NCBI GenBank assembly: GCA_016716005.1
Contig: JADJXE010000001.1
Coordinates: 447,001-511,000, forward strand
Length of the DNA: 64,000 nt
Source: Acidimicrobiales bacterium
Lineage (GTDB): Bacteria > Actinomycetota > Acidimicrobiia > Acidimicrobiales > JADJXE01
Direction: 5' to 3'
Part shown: one piece after another, positions 1-8,580 of the stretch
How positions within the stretch are numbered: the stretch's first letter is position 1
Layout of the letters: each line of letters begins with the position of its first letter
Position numbers and translations under genes: made by a program
The notes under the pieces: generated by a model
The model's database searches: none
Told to the model about the DNA's origin: nothing
Seen by the model: the letters and a program-made list of their open reading frames with translations, nothing else

Positions 1-414
1 GATCCGCTGGAACACCGCGCCGCCCTCGTCGACGACGTGATCGCCCTCGATGCAGTAGCGCCAGGTCTGCCAGTGGTTGGCGTTGTAGTCGATGCGCAGG
101 TCCCAGCAGCTGTCGCCGCGCCAGGTGACCGTCGCCGTCAGAGTCGGGCCGATCGTCTGGCCGGTCGTCTGGAAGCTCAGCTTCTCCGAGCCCGAGCCGG
201 TGAGGGTGTACACGCCCTGGGCTGGCCGGCCCAGCGCGGGGCCGCCGATCGTCGTCGACGCGCGATACCGGTCGACCGCCTCGTCGACGGAGACCCGTCG
301 CGCGTCTCGACCCCGCACGACGAGCAGCACGAGCACGGCCCCGGCGAGGAGCGCCGCGCCCAGGACAGCGAGGACGACCCAGCGCCAGCGCCTCGGACGC
401 TCGCCGGTGCTCAC
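1..414 (-). CDS. Membrane-anchored hypothetical protein, C-terminus cut by window edge
   Basis: The reading frame opens with GTG at 414 and runs off the left edge after 138 codons. Residues 10-33 form one strong hydrophobic helix after an Arg/Trp-rich N-terminus, so the protein is probably anchored with its remainder outside the cytoplasm. The exported part has two cysteines near a WRGDSCWDLRIDY stretch and a later WRYC, suggesting a disulfide-bonded beta-rich domain. I do not recognise the family. A second in-frame GTG lies three codons upstream. It follows the phosphodiesterase-like gene by about 60 bases on the same strand and may be co-transcribed with it. Confidence 0.55.
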   Translation of the reverse strand, partial: MSTGERPRRWRWVVLAVLGAALLAGAVLVLLVVRGRDARRVSVDEAVDRYRASTTIGGPALGRPAQGVYTLTGSGSEKLSFQTTGQTIGPTLTATVTWRGDSCWDLRIDYNANHWQTWRYCIEGDHVVDEGGAVFQRI

Positions 415-472
415 GTCTCCCACCGGCCCGGCACGAGCCGGCTCCCCCGCCCGTGTCCGATCTGCGTGGTCC

Positions 473-1828
473 TCAACCCCGGCGCCCGGGTTCGGCCGGG
501 CCGCGGCGGGTGGGGGCCGACGCCGGCGTCCGGGAGACCGCGTCGGCGAGGGGAGCGAGCGCCTCGTCGGCGCGGACGACGAGCGGCATCGCGAGGGTGG
601 GATCGTCGGCGAGGAAGAACCCGAGGCTCGACTCTCGGTCGAGCCCGCCGTGGGTGCCCTCGAGGCGGCCGCCCCGCACCCATGCGCCGACGACCGCCGA
701 GTACAACCCCCACGACCAGCAGGGCCCCAGCGAGAACAGGACGTTCGCCCGGCTCTGGATCCGATCGCCCGTCAGTGCCTGCGCGAGGCGACGGAGCGGA
801 TCGGGGAAGTGCTCGAACGCCGTCTCTCGCAGCCACTCGTCGTCGCCCGCGTACCCCGCTGGGTCGAGCAGCCCGCCGGCGGCGAGTCGGCGGCGAGCCC
901 CCGTCAGGCGCAGGGGATCGCCGCCGACGTCCTCGTAGGCGTACCTCGCCGCTCCGGCCGGCCCGTGCCAGCGGACGCGGCCCCGACCGGCCCCGGAGAC
1001 CACCTCGACGAGGTTCGGCCCCGGCGAGAAGGCCGCCAGCTCCACCGCGTGGTGACGGGCGATGGCGCGGGCCGCGGTGTCGGCACGGTCGGCGTCGCGG
1101 AGGAACAGCGCGCCGTAGTTGACCAGCCCGAACCTCGGTGCCACGACGTCGTCGGGCCCCTCGAGCCGATCCACCACCCGCAGCCCCGCATCGCGGAGGA
1201 GGCGGTCGAAGCCGCCGGCGTGGCGGATCTCGCAGCTCCCGCAGCCGTGGTCGGAGAAGAGCACGATGCGCAGCGGTCGTCCCCTCTCCTCGCGGTGCCG
1301 CCGGCCCAGGCCCGCGAGCCGCTCGTCGAGCTCGCCGAGGAAGTCGAGCACGCTCTCGTCGCCGTAGAGGTGCATGAGGCCGTCGGTTGCGCCGAGGTAC
1401 GCGACGACGACGTCGCGGTCGGACGCGAGGACCTCGCGCTCGATCTCGTCGAGCCCGCTGCGGGCCGCCCGCCGAGGTGACACGTAGTTGGACAGCTCGG
1501 ACACCAGGTCCCGGTGCGGCGCGTCGAGGTACTCGCTCCAGGGAGGGACGTCTCTCCCGTACGCCAGGGGACCGCCGCCCACGGTCGTGTTCGCGATCGA
1601 GTCGAAGTGGCGGAGCTCGTAGCGCCGGGACGGGGCCGCGCCGAAGGGCAGGAACAGCGACGCGAACGCGACGTGCGTCACGGTGGGGAACGGTGCGACG
1701 AGGGCCGACGGTGGCGGCCAACCGGCGAAGGCCCCCCGCCGGCAGGCCTCCGCCGCCACCCGGAAGGGAACCGCATCGAGGGCGAGCAGGAGCGTCCTCG
1801 GCTCTGCTCCTGCGACCTCACGCGGCAT
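473..1828 (-). CDS. Type I phosphodiesterase / alkaline phosphatase superfamily protein
   Basis: The protein (451 aa) has the layout of the nucleotide pyrophosphatase/phosphodiesterase branch of the alkaline phosphatase fold. Visible metal or catalytic positions are D18 in LLLALDAV, the likely nucleophile T49 in FPTVTH, D149 and H153 in GATDGLMHLYG, D193-H194 in FSDHG, and H393 in GTHGG. These match the two-metal site of the family, which hydrolyses phosphate mono- or diesters. No signal peptide is evident, so a cytoplasmic location is likely. The substrate cannot be read from sequence. It is divergent from the EEP-family gene at 1951, with about 120 bases between them. Confidence 0.7.
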   Translation of the reverse strand: MPREVAGAEPRTLLLALDAVPFRVAAEACRRGAFAGWPPPSALVAPFPTVTHVAFASLFLPFGAAPSRRYELRHFDSIANTTVGGGPLAYGRDVPPWSEYLDAPHRDLVSELSNYVSPRRAARSGLDEIEREVLASDRDVVVAYLGATDGLMHLYGDESVLDFLGELDERLAGLGRRHREERGRPLRIVLFSDHGCGSCEIRHAGGFDRLLRDAGLRVVDRLEGPDDVVAPRFGLVNYGALFLRDADRADTAARAIARHHAVELAAFSPGPNLVEVVSGAGRGRVRWHGPAGAARYAYEDVGGDPLRLTGARRRLAAGGLLDPAGYAGDDEWLRETAFEHFPDPLRRLAQALTGDRIQSRANVLFSLGPCWSWGLYSAVVGAWVRGGRLEGTHGGLDRESSLGFFLADDPTLAMPLVVRADEALAPLADAVSRTPASAPTRRGPAEPGRRG

Positions 1829-1950
1829 GTCCCCTCAGCATACGGGCACCGCCGCCACGCCCCGGGGTAGGAGGGTCAGGGGCGCCCGGCGGCCGGTGCG
1901 CACGGCCTCGGAGGTCGCGACCGGTCCGGTCGGTAGGGTGATGGCGGCGT

Positions 1951-2928
1951 ATGTCGACTGCCGCTGACCGAGTCCTCGAGGCGCACCCCCAAGCCGGTCC
2001 GGCCTGGTACCTGGCGCTGGCGCGAGTGGCCGGCCGTGCCCTGGCGCTGCCGGGTCTCCGGCGGTGGCGGCCGGTGGCTCGGAGGGTCCACGCGGTGGCG
2101 CAGGCCGCCGGGCGGGTGACGGTGCTGGCCGATCCCCACGTGCGCCGTCCGCCCGACACCAGGTGGCTCACGGTGCTCAGCGCCAACCTGTGGCACGACT
2201 GGCCGCGCCAACAGCGGTGGCCCGAGCGTCTCGAGGCGTTCGCGCAGCTGGCCGAGGCGGAAGACGCCGACATCCTCCTGCTGCAGGAGGTGGCACGCAC
2301 CCCGACGTTGAAGGCCGATCTCTGGCTGGCGGAGCGACTCGGCCTGGCCTTGGCCTACGCCCGTGCCAACGGTGACGTGGAGGCGATCGGCTTCGAGGAA
2401 GGCCCGGCCGTCCTCAGCCGCTTCCCGCTCGGCGACGTGCACCTTCGCCGGCTCAGCCACGGCCACAACCCGCTCGCTCGCCGCGTCGCCCTCGGGGCGC
2501 ACGCAGAGACCCCCTACGGCCGGTTGCTCCTCGTGTCCGTCCACCTCGGGCTGCTCCAGCGCCACAACGCCGGACAGATCCGCCGGCTGCGTTCGTGGGT
2601 GGCCGACGTGTCCGCCGGCGAGGCGGCCGTGATCGGCGGCGACTTCAACGCTCCCGAGCACCGACGCGAGATCACCCGGACGCGCCGTGCGTGGACGGAC
2701 ACCTTCCGCCAGTCGCACCCCCACGCCGAGGCCGTCACCCACACACGAGCGGTGCCCTGGGGCGGCTTGCTGCACCGGCGCCTGGACTACGTGTTCGTGC
2801 AGCAGCCGGCGACGGCGCACTGGCGGGTCCTCGACTCCGGTCATCTCGACGCCCCGGGCGGTCCGCACTCCGACCATCGGGCCGTGCTCACCCGTCTGTC
2901 CCGGGAGTCCCGCGCGTGCATCCCGTGA
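1951..2928 (+). CDS. Endonuclease/exonuclease/phosphatase (EEP) family protein
   Basis: The 325-aa protein carries the full EEP (DNase I-like) motif set: N79 in SANLW, E113 in LLLQEV, H198 in SVHLG, D231 and N233 in GGDFNAPE, D279 in RRLDYVF and D308-H309 in HSDH. The fold cleaves phosphodiesters in nucleic acids, lipids or small molecules using Mg2+; the substrate is unknown here. Residues 1-60 form an amphipathic or hydrophobic lead-in rather than a clear signal peptide. A TANNNT box (TAGGGT, 1934-1939) ends 11 bases before the ATG and no Shine-Dalgarno is visible, so the 5' leader may be very short. Confidence 0.8.
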   Translation: MSTAADRVLEAHPQAGPAWYLALARVAGRALALPGLRRWRPVARRVHAVAQAAGRVTVLADPHVRRPPDTRWLTVLSANLWHDWPRQQRWPERLEAFAQLAEAEDADILLLQEVARTPTLKADLWLAERLGLALAYARANGDVEAIGFEEGPAVLSRFPLGDVHLRRLSHGHNPLARRVALGAHAETPYGRLLLVSVHLGLLQRHNAGQIRRLRSWVADVSAGEAAVIGGDFNAPEHRREITRTRRAWTDTFRQSHPHAEAVTHTRAVPWGGLLHRRLDYVFVQQPATAHWRVLDSGHLDAPGGPHSDHRAVLTRLSRESRACIP

Positions 2929-2982
2929 GGTGGGCGGAGCGGCGACGCCCGAACGCCACCCGCTCAGTGCGCGTGGCGAGGC

Positions 2983-3006
2983 TGACCGCCGCCCCGGGCG
3001 GCGGGT
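2983..3006. terminator. GC-rich hairpin between convergent genes
   Basis: A near-perfect inverted repeat (GACCGCCGCC against GGCGGCGGGTC, one bulge) lies between the stop of the EEP gene at 2928 and the stop of the SDR gene at 3013. It sits where a shared bidirectional terminator would be expected. No T-run follows, as is usual at this GC content. Confidence 0.4.
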
Positions 3007-3012
3007 CACCCG

Positions 3013-3846
3013 TCACTCACGCTCAGCCCGTTCCAGCGCGCGACCCACGAAGTCGTCCATCGACTGGTTGACGCCGAAGAGATCCATGAGACGGTCGAAC
3101 ACCGCGACCGGTAGGACGCGGGTGACCGGCACCACCCGGACGAACGGGGGCAGCACGACGGTGCGCCGGTCACGCTCGATGGCACGCGCCATCTTCCGGG
3201 CCACCTCCTCCTGCTTCAGGATCGGGAGCAGGAACGGCACCTTCGTCTTCACACCCTCGAACATCCCGGTGTCGATGTAGTAGGGGCAGACGACCGTCGT
3301 GCGCACCCGAGACCGCATGCGGCGAAGCTCCATGCGCAGCGACTCGTCGAAGCCGACTGCGGCATGCTTGCTCGCCGAGTAGTCCGTCTGCTTCGCCACG
3401 CCGACCAGTCCGGCCGCCGACGCGACCGTCACGACGTGACCCTCCCCGTACGCCAGCATCGCCGGCAGGAAGGCCTTCGTCACCCAGTAGAGCGCGAGCA
3501 CGTTGACGGCGAAGGTGCGCTCGATCTTCTCCGGCGCGAGGTCGACGAGGCGCTCGCCGCTCACGACCCCCGCGTTGTTGACGACGACCATCGGGTCACC
3601 GACCTCGGCGCGCACCTGGTCGGCGACTCGCTGGACCATCGCCCGGTCGGTGACGTCGCACCGGAACCCCCACGCCTCTCCGCCCCGGCGCGCTCGGACC
3701 TGCTCGACGACCGTCTCGAGGCGGTCGGCGTCGAGGTCCCAGAGGATCACGCGGGCACCGCGGTCTGCGAGCTCGAAGGACAACAACCTCCCGATGCCGC
3801 TCGCCGCCCCGGTCACGAGGCAGATGCGGCCGTTCACGTTCGTCAT
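3013..3846 (-). CDS. Short-chain dehydrogenase/reductase (SDR)
   Basis: This is a 277-aa classical SDR that binds NAD(P) through TGAASGIG (12-19) and has NNAG (90-93) plus the catalytic set S143, Y156, K160. The C-terminal extension (about 230-277) is longer than in minimal SDRs, with a hydrophobic patch at VVPVTRVLPVAVFDRLM, resembling retinol/DHRS-type SDRs that touch membranes. The start at 3846 is chosen because the TGxxxGxG motif follows at the normal distance. It lies 20 bases downstream of the aldehyde dehydrogenase on the same strand, so an alcohol to aldehyde to acid relay is plausible but inferred. Confidence 0.85.
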   Translation of the reverse strand: MTNVNGRICLVTGAASGIGRLLSFELADRGARVILWDLDADRLETVVEQVRARRGGEAWGFRCDVTDRAMVQRVADQVRAEVGDPMVVVNNAGVVSGERLVDLAPEKIERTFAVNVLALYWVTKAFLPAMLAYGEGHVVTVASAAGLVGVAKQTDYSASKHAAVGFDESLRMELRRMRSRVRTTVVCPYYIDTGMFEGVKTKVPFLLPILKQEEVARKMARAIERDRRTVVLPPFVRVVPVTRVLPVAVFDRLMDLFGVNQSMDDFVGRALERAERE

Positions 3847-3866
3847 CGCGTGCTCCTGTGGTGTGG

Positions 3867-5486
3867 CTACTTGAGGCCCGGCACCCGCCGGGCCGCTCGC
3901 AGGGCTCGGGTCGCCAGCCAGGCGAACCGGGCGCCGTCGACCTGCGGCGGCGCAGCGATCGGCAGCAGCCGCTGGACGGCCACCGTCTGGGCCTCGGTGT
4001 ACTTGAGGATGCCTTCGGCGCCGTGCCGCCGGCCGATGCCGGAGTCCTTGAACCCGCCCATCGGCGCGTCGACCGATGCCCACGTCGCCGCGTAGCCCTC
4101 GTTGACGTTGACGGTGCCGGCCTGCAGCCGCGTGGCCAGGCGGCGGCCCCGGCGGGTGTCGCGTGTCCAGATGCTGAAGTTGAGCCCGTACCGGCTGGCA
4201 TTGGCCCGCTCGATGGCCTCCTCGGCGCTCGACACCTTCGTCACGGCGGCCACGGGGCCGAACGTCTCCTCCTCGAACAGCTCCATCCTGGGGGTGACGT
4301 CGGTGAGCAGCGTCGGCTCGTAGAAGTACGGGCCGAGATCCGGTCGGGCCCGTCCGCCGACGAGCACGTGCGCACCCTTGCCGACGGCGTCGGCGACGTG
4401 GGCGTCGACGGTGGCGAACTGGCTCGCCGACACGAGCGAGCCCATGTCGATGTCCCAGCGCAGGCCCGGGCCCACCCGCATCGCCCGGACCGCTGCAACC
4501 AGTCGGGGGACCAGCGTGTGCCACACCGGCTCCTCGACGTAGATCCGCTCCGCCGCGATGCACAGCTGGCCGGCGTTGGAGTAGGCGCCGCGGATGATCC
4601 CGCTCACCGTCCGGTCGAGGTTGGCATCGGCCAGCACCAGGAGGGCGTTCTTGCCCCCGAGCTCCATGGAGCAGTCGATCAACTGCTCGGCCGCTTGGCG
4701 GGCCACGATGCGGCCAGTGGCGGTGCTGCCCGTGAACATCAGGTAGTCGCAGCCCTCGATCAGCGGGGTGCCGAGCTCTCGACCCGAGCCGGCGACCACC
4801 TGGGCGAGCCCTCTGGGGAGACCGGCCTCCTCGAGCAGCGCATAGCCCCACAGCGACGAGTACGGCGTCTGCGAATCGGGCTTGATGACGACGCCGTTGC
4901 CTGCGAGCAGCGCCGGCAGCGCGTCGCTCACGCCCAAGGTGAACGGGTAGTTCCACGGAGCGATGATGCCGACCACGCCCTTCGGGTGGTGGTGCTCGAT
5001 GGTGCTGGTGAGCAGCGGCACGGCGCCCTTGCGGCGGCGCGCCGACAGGTGCTGATCGGCGGCGCGGCTGTAGTAGCGGGCCACCATGGCCACGTCGAGC
5101 ACCTCTTCGAGCGCGTGGCGGCGAGCCTTGCCGGCCTCGAGCTGCACGATGTCGAGGATCTCCCGCTGGCGGGCGAGGACGAGGTCGTGGAAGCGCAGCG
5201 CGACGCGCGCACGCTCCCGCAGCGGGCGGCGCGCCCACATCGCCTGCGCCTCGCGGGCGCGCTCGACCGCCCGGGTGACGTCGTCCGTTGTGCAGCGCGG
5301 CACCCTTCCGAGGGTGTCTCCGGTGAACGTCAGCTCGATCGGGTCGAGCGGGCGGTCACCGCCCGATGCGACCAGCGAGGTGAGCTCGTCGAGCTCGTGC
5401 CGGCGGACGGAGGAGCCGAGGGCCGCAAGATCGGCGAGCTCGGCGCTGACTGTGCCGGCGGTGTCGGCCTGGTCGAGTCGGGCCAT
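3867..5486 (-). CDS. Aldehyde dehydrogenase (succinate-semialdehyde dehydrogenase-like)
   Basis: The 539-aa protein is an NAD(P)-dependent aldehyde dehydrogenase with all catalytic positions: N179 in PWNYPF, K202 in IKPD, E275 in MELGGKN and nucleophile C309 in NAGQLC. The N-terminal 60 residues extend beyond the usual family start. ATG at 5486 is preceded by AGGAAGGGG about 10 bases upstream, which fixes the start. Sequence style resembles the succinic-semialdehyde branch, but substrate is not certain. It is the first gene of a two-gene unit with the SDR. Confidence 0.85.
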   Translation of the reverse strand: MARLDQADTAGTVSAELADLAALGSSVRRHELDELTSLVASGGDRPLDPIELTFTGDTLGRVPRCTTDDVTRAVERAREAQAMWARRPLRERARVALRFHDLVLARQREILDIVQLEAGKARRHALEEVLDVAMVARYYSRAADQHLSARRRKGAVPLLTSTIEHHHPKGVVGIIAPWNYPFTLGVSDALPALLAGNGVVIKPDSQTPYSSLWGYALLEEAGLPRGLAQVVAGSGRELGTPLIEGCDYLMFTGSTATGRIVARQAAEQLIDCSMELGGKNALLVLADANLDRTVSGIIRGAYSNAGQLCIAAERIYVEEPVWHTLVPRLVAAVRAMRVGPGLRWDIDMGSLVSASQFATVDAHVADAVGKGAHVLVGGRARPDLGPYFYEPTLLTDVTPRMELFEEETFGPVAAVTKVSSAEEAIERANASRYGLNFSIWTRDTRRGRRLATRLQAGTVNVNEGYAATWASVDAPMGGFKDSGIGRRHGAEGILKYTEAQTVAVQRLLPIAAPPQVDGARFAWLATRALRAARRVPGLK

Positions 5487-6082
5487 GAAGATGCCCCTTC
5501 CTGGACAGGCGTCGGGGCGCCACCGGGCCGTCCGCGGACCCTGCCACCCACGTCGCACCCAATGCCCACGGGGTTCGACCCGGAAGGGCCGTGCGACCCG
5601 TGCGATCGGGCCGTGCGCCTCCAGCCAGCCGTCGGCCTCGACCTGCTTGGCCGCCCCTCGTCGGTCGCCCCGCCAGCCGGCACAGGAGCCCGGGTGCCGC
5701 CGCCACCCCAGCCCGCGACGGAGGTCAGCAGGGCGCGAGGGCGAGAGGCACGACGGGCGGCAGCCGGCAGCGGGTCATGGGCGACCCCTCTCCCCCGTTG
5801 CGGGAACGAACATGGCGCCCCAGGTCCCGTGTGCGTCCTGGCCCGCGATGCAGCGATCCAGGTGCTGACCGCCGTCGCCTGCGCTCCCATCACGCGCACC
5901 ATCCGCGGCATCCGATCCGAGGTCGAGCTCGGTCCCGCCCGGTTCGTCGCCAAGGCGCGTATCGCCGCCGAAGACCTGATGGAGTCCTGACAGGGACGCT
6001 CACGACGAGCGAATACGACGCCCCACGCTCCCGATCGGCGCTGGCCAGTCTGGCTGCGGTCGGCGACGGCAACCGGACGACG
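5487..6082. other. Intergenic region, about 600 bp, no gene supported
   Basis: Frames are open here only because of high GC; no translation shows a convincing motif. The last 100 bases on the plus strand (to the TGA near 5990) encode a short protein-like stretch containing IRGIRSEVELGPARF, possibly the stump of a lost gene, but I cannot assign it. The promoter of the aldehyde dehydrogenase unit must lie near 5490-5600. Confidence 0.4.
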
Positions 6083-6301
6083 TCAGCGCAGAGAGGCGGA
6101 GTGGACTCGCAGGTCGGTGTGGCGTGCGAGCGTCGCGAAGTCTGCATCTGCGTGGAGGATCTCGACGCCGGCCCTGACGGCGACGGCGCCGATCAAGCAG
6201 TCGATCAGCTTGCGGACGGTCTCGCCGCGGACTCGGCAGGCGCGGTACATCGTCGCGGCCAGCTCGTAGTCGGCGGGTGTTGTCGGCAGTGTGGTCGTCC
6301 G
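6041..6301. repeat. 261-bp direct duplication, copy 1 (3' half of vapC)
   Basis: This segment recurs at 9360-9620 in the same orientation with only four differences. It covers codons 61-132 of the vapC gene and 42 bases beyond its stop. This copy is in the intact gene, so it is the likely source. Confidence 0.9.
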
Positions 6302-6481
6302 CGCGAGCAGGCCTCGGAGCTGCCCGAGTTGTCGTTCGTCGCGCGCTCCGGCGAGGAGTTCCATCGAGATCGCATCGCAGATGGCTATGTCTCCGGCGAG
6401 GATCTGATCGACGGCCTCGCAGACCGGCGAGTCGGTTCCTCTGAGGAACTCGACCCATGCGGACGTGTCGACCAGGATCAC
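6083..6481 (-). CDS. vapC: VapC-type PIN-domain ribonuclease toxin
   Basis: The 132-aa PIN-domain protein has the acidic set expected of a Mg2+-dependent RNase: D5 in LVDTSAW, E41 in SMELLAG, D94 in IDCLIG and D112/D114 in HADADF. VapC toxins cut tRNA or rRNA to halt translation unless bound by VapB. The GTG start overlaps the antitoxin stop (GTGTGA at 6481-6478), a translational coupling typical of these modules. Its 3' half is duplicated 3.3 kb away. Confidence 0.85.
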   Translation of the reverse strand: MILVDTSAWVEFLRGTDSPVCEAVDQILAGDIAICDAISMELLAGARDERQLGQLRGLLARTTTLPTTPADYELAATMYRACRVRGETVRKLIDCLIGAVAVRAGVEILHADADFATLARHTDLRVHSASLR

Positions 6482-6678
6482 ACCCGGCTCGTTCGCATCT
6501 CGTCGAGGTCGCCGTCCCAGCCCGTTCCGCGAAGCGAGCGGGCATCGTCCAGGCCGAGGGGTTCACCGGCGAGGTGCCGGAGGGCCATGTTGACCGCATC
6601 GCGCTTGGTCGACAGGTGATAGCGGTCCATCACCTTCTGGCACAGCTCGTCGTCGATGTCGATGTTGGTGCGAGACAT
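6478..6678 (-). CDS. vapB: VapB-type antitoxin
   Basis: This 66-aa protein begins with MSRTNIDIDDEL and continues with an RHH-like N-terminus and KRDAVNMALRHLAG, the pattern of VapB (VapB2-type) antitoxins. The N-terminus would bind its own operator and the C-terminal tail would occupy the VapC groove. ATG at 6678 is preferred because a TATGAT box ends six bases upstream, which suggests a leaderless mRNA; an upstream in-frame GTG has a purine-rich site only two bases away. Confidence 0.85.
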   Translation of the reverse strand: MSRTNIDIDDELCQKVMDRYHLSTKRDAVNMALRHLAGEPLGLDDARSLRGTGWDGDLDEMRTSRV

Positions 6679-6684
6679 ACACCA

Positions 6685-6690
6685 ATCATA
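6685..6690 (-). promoter_or_regulatory. Putative -10 box of a leaderless vapBC transcript
   Basis: TATGAT on the minus strand is separated from the vapB ATG by six bases (TGGTGT). Transcription would begin at or next to the A of the start codon. The surrounding direct repeat (TGTATGA and TGTATGT) could serve as the VapB operator; that is inference. Confidence 0.5.
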
Positions 6691-6789
6691 CACTTCCTCC
6701 CTGGGAGTCTTCCCCGATTCACCGGTCACCGGCTGTCGACCGGCGAGAGGGGATGCCTTCCCGTTTGCGGATCTGGATTCCGCTGGCGC

Positions 6790-7317
6790 TCAGACTCGGT
6801 TGGTGAGGCTGACGATCTGGGCAGCAAGCGCGACCACGTCGACCTCAGTTGAGGTGTCCACTTCGATCAGCGGTGCGTCGAGGTCGAGCGGGAGTGGCTC
6901 GGTCGTCCGCCATCCCAGCGTCGCAGCGTCGTCTTGGTGCTCGGGAAGGTGCCCGGGGTGCCGTGCAGGGTCTTCTCGCCGCTGCTGGTAGCGGCTCCAG
7001 GCCAGGTCGACCGGACATGCGCAGTACACCTGGACCAGGGGCTGTCCGAGCGAGGCGAGATCCGATTCGGCGACGCCCCTGTGGAAGCGTGCCTCGAGCA
7101 CCACCGGCCCTGCGAGCTCCGGTACGAGCGCGTACACCACCCTGTGGGCGGCTCGACTCAGCTGGCTCGCCCAGCCGAGGTCACCGGTGCCGAGTGCGTC
7201 CATCAACGCTTCCTTGATCGCGTCCTTCGAGAGGAGCGGCCACCCGAGCTCCGGCGCGAGGCGCCGGGCGAGCGTTGTCTTCCCACTGCCCGGGATCCCT
7301 GCGACGACCGCGATCAC
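6790..7317 (-). CDS. Small P-loop kinase (AAA_33 / zeta-toxin-like)
   Basis: The protein (175 aa) has a textbook Walker A, GIPGSGKTT (7-15), followed by a substrate-binding D in LLSKDAIKEAL and a lid-like arginine pair near SRYQQRRE. This is the pattern of AAA_33-type small-molecule kinases such as gluconate, polynucleotide or zeta-like kinases. The phosphate acceptor cannot be read. It stands alone on its strand, upstream of the vapBC module and divergent from the methyltransferase gene at 7491. Confidence 0.7.
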   Translation of the reverse strand: MIAVVAGIPGSGKTTLARRLAPELGWPLLSKDAIKEALMDALGTGDLGWASQLSRAAHRVVYALVPELAGPVVLEARFHRGVAESDLASLGQPLVQVYCACPVDLAWSRYQQRREDPARHPGHLPEHQDDAATLGWRTTEPLPLDLDAPLIEVDTSTEVDVVALAAQIVSLTNRV

Positions 7318-7490
7318 CAGCCGGATGGTTGCACACCTCTTCGTCGGGTATCAGCCCTGCTCCCGGCGTTCGGGGGCAGGGGTCTTACGAGTGCGTCTTC
7401 GGAGGGCGGGGTGGGTCAGAGGCAGGGCCCGAATCGATGGCATCGGTGGGCTCGGTCGGCGAGACTCGCGCGAGACGACAGGGGTGTGAG

Positions 7491-8429
7491 ATGGCGGGTT
7501 CGTTCCCACAGCAGCAGGAGGGTCTGCGGTACCTGACCGAGGGGGGTCAGGAGACCGAGATCATGTACAAGTTCGGGTTCGAACTGCCCGAGTTCGCCCT
7601 GTTCCCGCTGCTCGACGATCCCCGTGCGGTCACTGAGCTGCGGGGGATGTACGAGCGCTACCTCGAGACCGCCTGCGAGCATGGGTTCGGCGCGTTGATG
7701 GGCGGCCTCGACTACCGAGCGAGCCCGGACTGGGCGGGACTGCTCGGCTACTCGCCCGAAGCGCTCGCCGAGTTGCAGCTGCGGGCCATCGACTTCCTGC
7801 GCGAGGTCGCCCGGCCGTGCGTCGACCAGTTGCCGGCGCTGATGTTCGTCGGCATCGTCGGACCACGAGGCGACGCATACTCGCTCGACCAGCGCATGAC
7901 CCCGGAGCAGGCCGAGCAGTACCACTCGACCCAGATCGCCACACTGGCAACAGCCGAGGTGGACCTGGTCGAGGCCATGACCTTCAACAGCGTCCCTGAG
8001 GCGGTCGGCGTGGCCCGTGCCGCGGCCCGGGCCGGGTTGCCGGCATCGATCCTGTTCACGCTGGACAGCAACCACCGCCTCCACTCCGGGCCGACCCTGA
8101 AAGAAGCGATCGAGGCCGTCGACGCCGAATGCGGCGATGACCGCCCGGCGTTCTATGGGATCAACTGCTCGCACCCGCTCGAGTTCCTTCCGGCCATCGA
8201 GCCGGGCGACTGGTTCGAACGGGTCCGCTGCCTGCGCCCGAACGCCGCCACGATGGACAAGATCTCACTCTGCACGCTCGGCCACCTCGAGTCCGGCGAC
8301 CCCGTGGACCTCGGCCAGCGCATGGGAGCCATCGCCGAGCAGTACCCACACATCGACATCTGGGGCGGATGCTGCGGCACTTGGGATACGCACCTGGACG
8401 AGATCGCCCGCAACGTCACGACGCGCTGA
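7491..8429 (+). CDS. Homocysteine S-methyltransferase family protein
   Basis: The 312-aa protein keeps the zinc ligands of the BHMT/MmuM family: C226 in GINCSHP and C294-C295 in GGCCGT. The family transfers a methyl group to a thiol such as homocysteine. The usual N-terminal start, where a Gly-rich GG(L/M)ET strand is expected, is altered to YLTEGGQETEIM, so donor and acceptor are uncertain. ATG at 7491 is the first plausible start; the upstream site is a weak GGGGTG. A strong hairpin follows the stop. Confidence 0.75.
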   Translation: MAGSFPQQQEGLRYLTEGGQETEIMYKFGFELPEFALFPLLDDPRAVTELRGMYERYLETACEHGFGALMGGLDYRASPDWAGLLGYSPEALAELQLRAIDFLREVARPCVDQLPALMFVGIVGPRGDAYSLDQRMTPEQAEQYHSTQIATLATAEVDLVEAMTFNSVPEAVGVARAAARAGLPASILFTLDSNHRLHSGPTLKEAIEAVDAECGDDRPAFYGINCSHPLEFLPAIEPGDWFERVRCLRPNAATMDKISLCTLGHLESGDPVDLGQRMGAIAEQYPHIDIWGGCCGTWDTHLDEIARNVTTR

Positions 8430-8436
8430 GCCCGGA

Positions 8437-8467
8437 AGGCGGATGAGCTCGACGCGCTCATCCGCCT
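8437..8467 (+). terminator. Perfect 12-bp hairpin after the methyltransferase gene
   Basis: Stem arms AGGCGGATGAGC and GCTCATCCGCCT flank a 7-base loop, starting 8 bases after the stop codon. No U-tract follows, but position and stem strength fit an intrinsic terminator of a high-GC actinomycete. Confidence 0.65.
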
Positions 8468-8580
8468 CGCCAGCAGCAGCGCGCTTCTTGCCAAGTGCGC
8501 TGCTGCCCAACAGCGATCGCGATCACCGCGCCCATCCGGCGTTGTGGGGCATCCCAGCGCGACTGTCCGACGTGTCCCGA

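Noticed and set aside
3858..5990. A 710-codon plus-strand open frame
   Set aside because: It is antisense to the aldehyde dehydrogenase, whose catalytic residues are all present on the minus strand.
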